A program made the position numbers and the translations under genes. Below the pieces are notes generated by a model. That model was given only the letters and a program-made list of their open reading frames with translations, made no database searches and was not told where the DNA came from. This document shows, piece by piece, positions 1-9,939 of a stretch of 64,000 nucleotides of DNA; positions within the stretch are counted from its first letter, which is position 1, and every line of letters starts with the position of its first letter. Source of the stretch: Axinella damicornis. Its lineage: Eukaryota; Porifera; Demospongiae; Axinellida; Axinellidae. The stretch spans positions 6,921,399-6,985,398 of the forward strand of contig OZ007510.1 of assembly GCA_963931865.1 (NCBI GenBank). The letters are read 5' to 3'.

Positions 1-681
1 AGGCTTAATTAACACTGGTACCCAGCATCCGGACCTTCCCACAAACTATCCCTGGCTCTCCGAGATGGCACGTGTATCTACTCCCACATGTCAGCCATTA
101 CACAATACTAATAGGCCGTCTAGCTTGTTGGATGAAAACCAATCTACTGCAACAGGTTTGTATACATGGCTTTCAGTGTATAGGCAGGTTGACTGTCAAC
201 ATCCACTGCATATTAGATTCACAGTTGTATCGTTTCATGTATTACTGTTGATGGGTTGTTGGGTATGAACAACCTCACATTGGAACACAAGTATCCTTTC
301 AGTATAAACGTTCTGCGCAATTTAGGAATTTGCGCAATCTCAAGATTGCATTGCGCATTCTCAGAATCTGGAAATTGCGTGCCAATCTCTAGACTGTGCA
401 GTGAATCTCGAGATAGTGCAAATGTCTTGCTTAATCTCAAGATTGTGCCTCAATTGCTCTCTTTAACTCGACTAACATAAGTGAACGGCCAGAAGATAAT
501 CCGAAGACCCCATAGAGTGTCATCCAACCGTTCCAGTACCCTCGTTCCCAGAACTTCTCACCCCAGCGTTTGTCACTTAGTACTGCAAGCTGGGTGAGAA
601 GGCCTGGATACAAGGCTGAATCCGTTCCAGTTCTTTTACGCAATCTCAAGATTCCGCACTTATGTCACGCAATTTCGCAAA

Positions 682-1275
682 ATGTCTTGCACAATCTCGA
701 GATTGGTACGCCAGCTCCATCACCACATTCGCCTTACCACCGATGCCCGTGCCGACATCGCCTGGTGGCAGACCTTTCTGCCAACTTGGAACGGCACAGC
801 CAAGTTTATTGACCCGGCAACCATCACCGCTGCAGACATGGACCTGTTCACTGATGCTGCTGGACACCTCGGCTGCGGAGCCTACTTCAAAGGTTCCTGG
901 TTCCACTACGATTGGGATGCCCGCCAGGCTTCCTATTCCATCCAGTGGAAAGAGCTGTTTGCCATTGTAGCAGCAGCACTCACATGGGGGCACCTCTGGG
1001 TAGGAAAACGCATACAATTCTTTTGTGACAACCAGGCTATTGTGCTGGCATGGCAGAATCGACGCGCTAAGCAACCACTCCTAGCGGCACTCCTCCGCAG
1101 GCTTTTCCTGACCGCTGCTACAGGAAACTTCCACGTCACCATCAAGCATCTCCCCGGATGCTCCAATGCCATAGCTGATGCCATCTCTCGTCGGCAATTT
1201 ACTCGATTCTTATCTCTGTCCCCACAGGCCGACCCTCACCCCACTCCGACCCCTGGCATTCTCACCACCCTCTGA
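682..1275 (+). pseudogene. DIRS-like retroelement RNase H fragment, copy 1
   Basis: The reading frame encodes a retroelement RNase H domain of the DIRS/tyrosine-recombinase type. The expected acidic residues are visible in LFTDAAG, QWKELFA, FFCDNQAIV and AIADAISR. The normal upstream partner, a reverse transcriptase, is absent: the domain follows directly from a palindrome-rich repeat, so the element is 5' truncated. The tyrosine recombinase follows 20 bases downstream. The near-identical second copy is at 37558-38151. Confidence 0.8.
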
Positions 1276-1295
1276 CGACACATGTACGACAGCTC

Positions 1296-2224
1296 GTGCA
1301 TATGTCTCTGACGCATTCCACCAGGACAAGCTACAGGTCCGGCATCCACCAGTTCCAAGTCTTCTGTCGTCTAAATAAGGTCACAGCACTCCCTGCTACC
1401 CAGCGGACTATCACGTATTTCACAGCGGCCCTCAGCTTGCGCCAGCTGGCCCTTCCAATGATCAAGGTCTACCTGTTGGCCGTCGCCTCCTGGCACCGGG
1501 AGCATGGCTACTGTGACCCTTGCCACAAGAACCCTCATCTGGCCTTGGTCAAGCGGGGCCCACACTCGACCACCCGCTCTCCGTGAGCCCATTACCACCA
1601 ACATTCTTTGTCGCCTCCTTCAGGTCACACGCACGGACAGGCGCATCCTGTACCAAGACCGCCGTATGCTCATCACGGTCTTCTGCGTAGCATTTCATGG
1701 GCTCCTACGGGTTAGCGAGTTCACATCCCTGGCCGCTGCCCGGTTCGACCCGCTGTCTTGCACCACACTTGCTGACCTGAGGTGGGCTAGCACCTCCCTT
1801 CACCTAACCTTGAAGCAATCGAAGGCAAAGGCCAGCTTGTCATCCTCCCATGGCTCAAGGGACCCACTTGCCCCACACAGCAATGACTAAGTACCTCAAG
1901 CGCAGGAAGCCTCATCACCCCCGAATGGAACCGCTGTTCCGCCTGGCTACCGGTAAACGGCTCACCCAGCTGCGTTTCCGGTATCTGCTTCGCCTCCAGA
2001 TCCAGCGGGCTGGACTCAATCCCCAGTTATTCAACACCCACAGTTTCCGCATAGGGGCGGCAACCTCCGCAGCCCAAGCAGGTGTGCCAGCAAAAGTCAT
2101 TAAGCGCCTTGGACGGTGGAGGAGCCACGCCTACAGGAGTTACATTCGGCCAACTACTTCCATGATCCGCAAGGCGGCCAACACCATCACACAGAAGAGC
2201 CGCGGCATCTCCCTCAGACATTGA
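1296..2224 (+). pseudogene. DIRS-like tyrosine recombinase, frameshifted, copy 1
   Basis: A YR-type integrase spread over three reading frames (1296-1586, 1504-1890, 1850-2224). The first part resembles the N-terminal core-binding domain. The middle carries the first catalytic Arg region (FHGLLRVSEFT). The last carries HSFRIGAAT and LGRWRSHAYRSYIR, which supply the HxxR box and the tyrosine nucleophile of DIRS-like recombinases. At about 1825 this copy lacks roughly 15 bases present in copy 2, which changes the frame. At least two frame breaks make it a likely pseudogene. Confidence 0.8.
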
Positions 2225-2712
2225 CTTTGACCACGTATGTTTGCCATGTTTATGTTTAATTCTCAGACTATTTCAGTATTCATTGGTGCTGTCAAATGTT
2301 CTGCCACACTACCTTTTCACCATTGCTCTTGTTTGTGTACGCCGGTTCACTAGGTTTTTTCCCACTCCCGTGCTGGTGGGTTTTTTCCCTTGGGATCACA
2401 GTGGGCCACTGTATCCCTAAATTCAATAATAATATTTCTGGCCCCCGGCTTCTATCTTCACATGCCACCGATGTGCTCTCTGAACAAGTGCTTACGGGAT
2501 TGGCCTTCTTGGGGGGTTCCCTTGGGTAGTGCCCTCACGGGCTGTCCTTCACAGGCCAATCCTCTGGTTCCGCTGAGCCAGGCGGATGGGCCTAGATGCC
2601 CCGGGGTGCTGTCCCGTTAGCCCCTCAAAAGGCCAACAATAAAATAGGACAGATATGTTGTCCAAAATGATATTCACGCAAGCGCTGGCGAAAGTGAGCC
2701 TTCGTACATTAA
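2225..2712 (+). other. 3' non-coding part of the DIRS-like cassette, copy 1
   Basis: Nearly identical to 39118-39602 and without a convincing coding frame. It includes T-rich runs, a duplicated ctggtt/gctggtgg region and an AATAAA-type motif near 2637. Interpreted as the 3' untranslated end of the retroelement cassette, ending where the long direct repeat begins. Confidence 0.5.
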
Positions 2713-3046
2713 ATGGTTTGGGGGAAAATGTTCCTCTGGGCTGATGCTGTGTCCATTGCTGGGCACCACACCTATACCCCCAAACATAGATGCATGCCGG
2801 ATACCACCTTGCGGATGGTCATGCATGAACAGGCTTAACACTGGTGCCCAGTGCCCGGACCTTCCTGCTATAATACTGGCTATCTGAGATGGTATCCATG
2901 CTTATCTACTCCCACATGTCAGCTATTAAATACTAACGGAGTTAATGGCGGAAAGTAAGCGCAGGCACAGATCATACGTTGGGCCAGTGCTTGAATATGC
3001 AGCACTCATAGCAGTGCATGCGCATCCAACTGCTGTATAAGTAAAT

Positions 3047-3606
3047 TACCGTACTCTCGCGAAAGTCCGCCCATGCGCGCTGCATCTTACTTTCTCACCA
3101 AACAGGGGGGTGGGCGCTCTTTCAAGTGTTTCCGCATTCAACCTTGAAAGAGCGCCCACCTTTGTTTACGTACACAAGTAGCGCAATAGCAGCGATCGAG
3201 CAGCAAGCGCGCGTGAGTCAAAGCACTCCCAGCACATCTACATCGCTGGAGTCACTAGCAACATCACCGCTCACCACGTCGTCTTGGCTGCCGCCAAGCA
3301 CTGGCTGAGGTCCAGCGTGGAGGCCGCGGCCTGGGCCGTCGTCAGCACAGGCAAGCCAGGCAACACACATGGACACCATAGATACGGATACACAGACTAA
3401 TAGAGACTTGCTGCAAGGAGGTTCATACCTCAGATACGCTGGAACATCTCACTAATGCACTCCATCGCTTGTTACACGAGGCACGAGGCTATAGCGCGAG
3501 GGTGGGCGCTCATTCGAGTAAACTTTGACCCTATATAGAAAATTGAGCAAAAAGTGGGGGGTGGGCGCTCTTTGCGGAGTGGGCGGACTTTCGCGAGAGT
3601 ACGGTA
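3047..3606. mobile_element. TA-flanked foldback MITE
   Basis: The ends are inverted copies: TACCGTACTCTCGCGAAAG on the left and the reverse complement at 3587-3606. Inside are further hairpins with GGGTGGGCGCTC motifs. The related repeat at 36590-36610 lacks the insert, giving an empty site. The insert is bounded by TA, consistent with a mariner-like non-autonomous element. A second copy is at 39936-40495 and degraded relatives are at 29725-29828 and about 32860-33415. Confidence 0.75.
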
Positions 3607-3945
3607 TATGCATATCAGTGTGGCTGCCTACGACCTTTCCAATAATCCCCCCCCCCCCCCCCCCAACGGCCCTTACATTCGTTCTCTTAAGACTTCTGCA
3701 GACAAACTAACCAGCTCTCCCTGGCTATCACGTGTATCTACTCCCACACGTCAGCCATTACACAATACTAATACATTTTGGCAGTCTAGCTTGTCTACTG
3801 CAACAGGTTTGTATACATGGCTTTCAGTGTATACAGTGTGTAGGCAGGTTGACTGTCAACATCCACTGCATATCAGATTCACAGTTGTATTGTTTCATGT
3901 ATTACTGTTGATGGGTCGTTGGATATGAACAACCTCACATTGGAA

Positions 3946-4335
3946 TAGCCTCGTTCCCAGGCCCGCACGCCGCTTTCGGTTGCACGAAAGAACGCGGAGG
4001 GCCTGGTATGTTTCCTCACGTGCATGACGTCGAGGGTAGAAAGGTGGTAGAAAGGACTTAATTGAACGTGGGCGAACTGGGGCTCAGAACAGCAAGAAGA
4101 GCAAAGGTACGAGGTAACTTACCACACGTATCTAGCTAGCGGGGGGTGACTGTCATGCACACCAAGCATTGAACGCGTAGTTGGTTGAACAATACGCAAA
4201 ACTTCGCTTTTTCGTTCTGAAAGTTTTGGCCGCATGTCGATTACGTAATGCCCACGTGGCGAAACATACCAGGCTCTCCCCGCTTTTCCATACTGCAAGT
4301 GACGAAAAGCTGGGCGGGGCCTGGGAACGAGGCTA
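3946..4335. mobile_element. TAGCCTCGTTCCCAGG-type MITE with 9-bp duplication
   Basis: A 390-bp element starts TAGCCTCGTTCCCAGGC and ends with its reverse complement. It is flanked on both sides by ACATTGGAA (9 bp). The uninserted form, with one ACATTGGAA, is present at about 275-285 and 37155. No coding capacity is seen. A 9-bp duplication suggests mobilisation by a Mutator-like transposase. The duplicate block carries it at 40839-41227. Confidence 0.85.
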
Positions 4336-5244
4336 ACATTGGAACACAAGTATCCTTTCAGTATAAATGTTCTGCGCAATTTAGGAATTTGCGCAATCTC
4401 AAGATTGCATTGCGCATTCTCAGAATCTGGAAATTGCGTGCCAATCTCTAGATTGCGCAGTGATTGTGCAAATGTCTTGCTTAATCTCGAGATTGTGCCT
4501 CAATTGCTCTCGTTGACTTGACTAACACAAGAGAATGGCCAGAAGATAATCCGAAGACCCCATAGAATGTCATCCAACCGTTCCAGTACCCTCGTTCCCA
4601 AACCTTCTCACCTCTGGCGTTTGTCACTTAGTACTACAAGCTGGATGAGAAGGCCTGGGTACAAGACTGAATCCGTTCCAGTTCTTTTATGCAATCTCAA
4701 GATTACAAACTTATATTTTTGCGCAATCTCAAGATTGTGCACTTACACATGTATGCCACGCAACTTCGCAAATGTCTTGCACAATCTCGACATTGGCACA
4801 CAATTTCTGGATTCCGAGAATGCGCAAATTCTAACATTGCGCTGAACATAAAATATTTAATACTCTTAGCTGATGGGATCATGATAAATCAAAATGTCGG
4901 AGACTTAGCCACTATGTCTACCAATAAGGAAGATTGCCAGTAAAAAATCAGCTGATGGGGTAGATACATTCTCACTCAAATGGACACCCAGTAAGAACCT
5001 TTAAGCTGGCATGAAGTTTGTTGTACAAACAATGTAGGTTGACTGTCAAAACCTCCAGCCATGTAGTACTGTTGAGGGACAACCTCACACTGGGACCCTG
5101 AATAATTTATAATTCAGTATCTATCTTACTAGGTAAACCACACCCTGACATATGAACTGCATATGCAGCACTCTACTAATAGGAGAACAACATGACAACT
5201 AGTTTTCCTTGTCACCCAACGTGCAGTACACATGTAATCCTTAC

Positions 5245-6576
5245 CCATGACTTCATGTCCAGGATATAGACATGGTTTGGCAACAGCTTGCTCAGCTGCT
5301 CACCCCCAAAGAGTACGGCTCGGTAGAGGTCAACGCGTGTAAAGGAATGACCTTGACAAGGTGGTGGTGCACTCCCAGAGGTCTCCGGGGATGACCAGGT
5401 CCCTGAAAAGAAGTACACACAGACAAGGTTTCATCATACCACCTCATAGAGCAATTTCCTAACAGAAACAATGTCAGATCACAAATGGATGATTGTCAGC
5501 GACCAATTTCCTCTGTGAGTTAGTCTTAGCAACTTCCCGTCTTATACCTACACAATACATGAAGTACTGTAACTACATACACTGATTGTGGAATGCACAC
5601 TCTGAGTAAGACTACAAAATCAGTTCCTGCTCAGCCAGAAATATTCCTGATTGATGTGTGCATCCTGAATGTGCAGGCATTGGACCATTAGTTTTGATGG
5701 ACGACTACATACAATCATAACAGCAAAGAAACCTCACCTTAATACAATGCTTAAGGTGATCATCACCATGAAGCCAAGAGGGATTACCATACACCCTTTA
5801 TATTCGGATGCGCTAGTGGGGAAGGTGTAACAAGAGACAAACACCAAACTTGGAACACACAGAGAGATGGATCCACACTATTCACAGAGGGTCACACCCA
5901 CCTCTGCAATAATACACCTTCCCATAAGCGCGTCCGAATAAAAAGGCTGTGCGATAACTTTCTCTATGCACATGCAACTCTCATATTACTGCACTTCTGT
6001 ATCACATTGTACTACGTACATTAATCAGCATAACTCACTTGAATCAACATGGAAACAATGGAGCTCATTGGTCCAGCCACGTCCTTCATACTTTGGATCG
6101 GGTGTGTACTGTCTATTTGGGTGGTGGTGGTGGTGTGGTAGCATTCCGTATCCCCCAACAATGACCAGGATACTTACACCCATAACGAGCATTCCAGCAC
6201 CATGTTTGGCCATTGGAGCTTCTCCCGGGTTTGAGGTGGTGATTTCTGTCCAAGTCAGACTCTTCGTGTCTAAACGATGGATGGTGTTGTAATAGGTTGT
6301 GTCATCACTTCCACCAAACACGTAGACATGGATACCAATAGTTGTGCAAGCTGCAGAAAATAATCCAGGTGCTGGCTGTCCTGATGTGGCCATTTGCTTC
6401 CAGTTTAGCATTGAATGCTGGAAGATCTCCACCACTCTGGGATGTGGTTTTGCAGTTGCAGCTTCATAGTCGCCATGACAGGTATACTGCATCCCCTCAA
6501 CAATGGCACTGATGTGGCCCCATCGTCCCACTGGCTCATAGGGCAGGGATGGAGGCTGGCCAGTGTTGGCCGCCAT
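5245..6576 (-). CDS. Kelch-Roc-COR-Death gene copy D, first two coding exons
   Basis: Two exons of a ROCO-type gene whose remainder lies left of the window. Exon 1 (6576-6039) starts at an ATG in a good context (GCCATGG) and encodes kelch blades with a YVFGG-type GG motif and the ILVIVGGYG strand. It ends at a GTGAGT donor in phase 1. Exon 2 (5402-5245) follows a CAG acceptor, encodes the AVLFGG kelch blade, and ends in phase 0 at GTAAGG. Both are nearly identical to exons 1-2 of gene B and more distant from gene A. Kelch repeats form a beta-propeller used for protein binding. The later GTPase and Death exons are inferred from copies A and B. Confidence 0.8.
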
Positions 6577-6842
6577 GGCTCACCCTGCACAAGAGAGGTG
6601 GTCTCAAGTTACTAGCTGCCACTAGAAATGTGTGGCTTCATTCCCAGGCCATGCATGGAAATCAATCAAGTTTTTGTAGGTAACGAGGCTACTAGAAGTA
6701 TAGGATATAAGCCCTTACATGAGTCCGAATGGGAGGAGTCGGAGAACTTGCAATAAATTGAATGGTGAATATCAAAGCTATGGTCTAACCACAGTTTCGT
6801 TGTACTGAGCAGGTAGCGTTCATTCTTCACAGAGAAAGTGCA

Positions 6843-6935
6843 TAACCTCGTTCCTAGGGCTCTGCCCAGCCGTTAGCTGTGGAGCCTGGGAACGAGGTTA
6901 GAAAGTACTAGCCCTGGAGCCTGGGAATGAGGTCA
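6843..6935. mobile_element. Short TAACCTCGTTCC/GGAACGAGGTTA MITE
   Basis: A small foldback element upstream of gene D with family termini. It is bracketed by GAAAGTGCA at 6834-6842 and 6936-6944, a 9-bp duplication. The body contains a second internal copy of the right end. The same site in the block upstream of gene A is occupied by a relative at 19403-19468. Confidence 0.7.
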
Positions 6936-7044
6936 GAAAGTGCATGTACACCTCCGAATAAGAGAGAGGCAAGCAACCACTACAAAACATCATGTGCCAG
7001 AAGAAACACACAGCTCCACCAACAGCACATAAAGGAGGTACCAT

Positions 7045-7425
7045 ACCTCATTCCCAGACCACAATAACATTCCTAGCCCATATAGTCTGGGAATGAGGCT
7101 ACATCATCTAAGTTTTTGCACGACAGATTCCTGGAAATTTCTGCTCTTCCGTCGTCACTTTGAGAGTATACAATGTATGAACCTCACACTCCAAAGACAA
7201 TCGGAATGGACACTATCTCCACGTCCACTGCCTGCAGAGACTTAAATACCAAGATGCAACAAAGACCAACCTGTGCCGGTCTGTTAAGTGAGCAGCCAAG
7301 AGCTGAACAATCTTCAAGCACACTTGAGTCATTTGCCAACCAACTCGAAAATGGTGTGAGAAGGGGAGAGGGAAAGCAACTGCGATTTTTCTATCAGCAG
7401 TTAGCAGGGTTGTGAGCCAAGAGAA
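7045..7425. other. Intergenic block start, D-A spacer
   Basis: Degraded copies of the CATTCCCAG repeat family lie at 7050-7105. These are followed by sequence conserved in the A-B and B-C spacers, up to CTGTTAAGTGAGCAGCC at about 7281. In the B-C spacer the TTAA in this motif carries a 602-bp insertion, so this is the empty site. No gene is seen. Confidence 0.5.
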
Positions 7426-7580
7426 ATGAAGATGTTCTTCCTGGTCTTCCGATTGGACCATAACCTCAACAAGCGATTCATGGTGGAGTACGTCCGCTCC
7501 ACTGGGGAAACGTCAGAGCCCTACCAGTCCAACTTCACAGTGAAGGAGGCTCTCCTCCTGAAGCTGCTTTCAGGAAGAAC
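7426..7580 (+). pseudogene. Orphan Roc-domain fragment on the plus strand
   Basis: The frame reads MFFLVFRLDHNLNKRF followed by a stretch ending NFTVKEALL. It aligns with the Roc segment FFLVFKLTDDLNQKY...SSFTVKETLL of the array genes. It is on the opposite strand from those genes, has no P-loop or COR part, and is absent from the corresponding positions of the A-B and B-C spacers. Interpreted as a captured exon fragment of a diverged paralogue. Confidence 0.65.
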
Positions 7581-7599
7581 TCATCCCGCTCTGCAAAGT

Positions 7600-9233
7600 C
7601 GGTGTGTAGCCTGACTAAATATCAGAACAGTTTCTCAGTGAGGACTGTTATGCATACTTGCAGGACAACCTCCCATCCTCAGAGGTTCAGGTCCCCCCAC
7701 ACTGGATTCAACGGCAACCAATCTCACTCCCTTTCAACCTAGCTCCCATCACGCCAAGTGAGACAATACGCTCCCTCAAATTGTGTTGTGACGCTTTCAC
7801 ACCAGCTAGGGGAAGACAGAATCACATACAGCATTCTGAACAATCTCCCGAGTCACAACAACTCATCACTTTCTTGCCTGGGACCCTGTTACCTTCTCCC
7901 CCTCCTCCAGTTCTACCTCACAGTCAACCAAACATCCAAATCCAAGCTATTGTCTCTCCAAGTGAAGGCCAACAAACACCTCAAGAGGTGGCTGTCACTC
8001 TCACACTCTACCACCATGGCTATTCTATTCCACCCGGAACTCCTCTTACTGAAGTGGAACGAGAACTCCAAGATCTTTTTCCTCACTTCACTCATGTCCG
8101 GCCCTGAAACTCTTATTCAGGAACTCGTCCTAAAGAATAGAGAGTGTCTTTGCCTGAGTCTATAGTTCATTCCAGTCTGTGGTGACAAGGGTTAAATCTG
8201 CTTTGGAAACCTCCCAACAGATTCCGGCCAAAACCTTGAAGGATTAATGTAGTCTGAGAGTCTCGATCCCATGAGGGTGAGCTCACCTTACACTTGGAAG
8301 ACGTAGAGATGCAATCTATGCTCCTCGGTTTCGAATCTTCGTCCAAGATCTGTTAAAGGATAAGGCAAGGTCCCCAGCCAGATGAATGTCCTCTATTCTC
8401 CGGGCTGCATCAGACACACTCCCAACTCCCCTAAATCTAGCCCGCTGAAGAATTCGAGCTAACCCAAAAACTGCCCTCTGTGTGGCAACCCCCGCCATAC
8501 CACACTTCATGCTTTAAACGGATGTCGACTAGCATTGAAAGTCTCCTGGAGACATGACTGCATCCTGGCCTGTATATGTAGCCTCACTCCCCTGGTGTTG
8601 GTGTATGGGACACTGGACCCCAAAAATTGGCGGAATTTCCCTATGTGTCCTACTTGATGTTTCATACATCTATCAGGCGCAGGATAGAGCCCAATTTCCT
8701 GAAATCAGGAAATTCGGCTCTATCATGTGCCTGATAGGTGTATGAAACATCACCTCCACCGCAATAGGACACATAGGAAATTCAGCTTTTCGTCCAGTAC
8801 GAAAGCCTGGGAATGAGGCTAGGGAGACAGCTAATACCTCAATTTGAAGTGCTCGTGGCACAAGGGCACAGTAAGTTGCTTGGAATGTTATCTCATGAAG
8901 GTAGTTTGCCGCCTCAAGACAGGAGTACGTGGCTCGTCACAAAATATGTATATCACCTGACTCACACATGTGCAAAGGGGCGGGGCTGGTACACTTCATA
9001 ACTCACCTGAGCCCCACCCACATAGCTGGATCTTGCCCCTCCCAACAAAGTGGCAATTGCGCAAGAGATGGCCTGAGCAGATCTCTACAATTTCTACCTC
9101 ATGATGACATGCAAAAACTAATCACAAAGTGGCGCGTGAGGACTGCAGACCTGAGCTGATGTCATGCGGCAATATATCACTGTATAAAATATAGGACGGT
9201 GTCTACTATTGAGCTATTATAAGTTACTAACCA
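7600..9233. repeat. Conserved intergenic block, D-A spacer
   Basis: This block recurs at about 20240-22400 and, split by insertions, at 45240-48110 and 52920-53590. Two overlapping plus-strand frames (7658-8107 and 7758-8165) stay partly open in all three copies, but indels shift them differently and no known domain is recognised. It also holds the hairpin at 8633-8783 and, at 8927-8930, the ACGT that is the empty site for the large transposon of the B-C spacer. Probably non-coding. Confidence 0.5.
8633..8783. repeat. Long hairpin (GAATTTCCTATGTGTCC arms)
   Basis: An imperfect inverted repeat with its centre near 8705 (CCTGAAATCAGG). The arms contain ATAGAGCC, CAGGCGCA and TGTTTCATAC. The version at 21323-21483 is more symmetrical and extends outward to CACTGGAC/GTCCAGTG. 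No coding content. Probably a foldback MITE. Confidence 0.7.
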
Positions 9234-9332
9234 TAGTTCCCAGGCCGGCCTTCTCACCCCAGCATTTGTCACTTGCAGTTCCCCCACGTTAATACTGTAA
9301 ACGACAGGTGAGAAAGCCTGGAAATGAGGCTA
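9234..9332. mobile_element. Decayed TAG-TTCCCAGGCC MITE
   Basis: The left end TAGTTCCCAGGCCGGCCTTCTCACC is slightly truncated and the right end is GCCTGGAAATGAGGCTA. It has the same body as the element at 22405-22507, at the equivalent place in the A-B spacer. It predates the spacer duplication. Confidence 0.6.
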
Positions 9333-9658
9333 AGCTTGGCCCGCTAAATAATATTATATAGTAGGACTGGTATGATTTGGCTGGAGAGAGAGATAGAGGG
9401 GGTATAGGGGGGGAACTCAAGAGCAAGGGTAGTCACTGACACTCAGAGCAGTAACTGGTACACAGACACCGGGTAGTTCTGCAGGTGGTTCTGTAGGATA
9501 ATTAATACTGCCTGACAGCATCACATAGCTACATACCTCTCCTGTCATGCAGTGGATGACTTGAGTGTGGCTTGCAAAAAAATATTATCACAATACAATC
9601 CCACAAAGCAATCCAAAATGCATAATACATTGCTAGCATAAAGGGAATCATTTCTACT

Positions 9659-9939
9659 TTACAAAACTTTATCTTTCTTAATCTTATCAGCAATGTCATT
9701 TTGTCGAACCCTCTGATGTCTCAGGGCCTCCACCATCCTCTGCCATGTTGGCGCTCCCCTTGTCTTCACCTGATCGACCTTCTGAAGCCACGCTGTTATC
9801 ACATCATCACAGACAGTTTTTGAGTCCATCAGCCCATCCACCCGGCGCTTGCTGAGCCCCAGGACAAGGCCTAGGTTGTAGATGTCTATCTTATTCAGTT
9901 CAATCAGGTAGTCTGAGATGTCAAGCAAGTCGTCTTCAC
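9659..9939 (-). CDS. Gene A exon 8: Death domain and stop
   Basis: The exon starts after TTTGTAG and is joined by the 58-base linker exon 10146-10089 (LPVGASGKGKGSGEEESYLG). It encodes ISDYLIELNKIDIYNLGLVLG, ITAWLQKV, APTWQRMVEALRHQRV and NDIADKI. The spaced helices with W-L and PTW-x-x-V-x-AL are typical of Death domains, which recruit partners by homotypic binding. The B version at 23192-22912 is nearly identical. Confidence 0.85.

Larger units (their letters stand above)
2713..4830 (+). repeat. Long direct repeat beside the DIRS-like cassette
   Basis: This repeat begins with an AAATGGTTTGGGGGAAAATG-type start and is homologous to 36264-37580 and 39603-41720. It contains a polyC run near 3647 and a cluster of CAATCTCAAGATTG palindromes, and has taken two MITE insertions (3047-3606 and 3946-4335). 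Because the related copies sit on both sides of the RNase H/recombinase segment, it may be the terminal or split direct repeat of a DIRS/Ngaro-like element. Confidence 0.55.
1..6700. repeat. Segmental duplicate, left copy
   Basis: This stretch matches 36868-43560 almost base for base, with only scattered substitutions and small indels (offset 36867 at the left edge, 36888 at the kelch exon). It contains the DIRS-like RNase H/recombinase cassette, the flanking direct repeat with its two MITE insertions, and kelch exons 2 and 1 of gene D. Similarity drops sharply just right of 6600. The homology starts at base 1, so the duplicated unit probably extends left of the window. Inferred to be a recent tandem duplication or gene-conversion tract. 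Confidence 0.9.

Noticed and set aside
646..1074. 142-codon minus-strand frame
   Set aside because: Shadow of the RNase H coding strand, repeated identically in the duplicate block.
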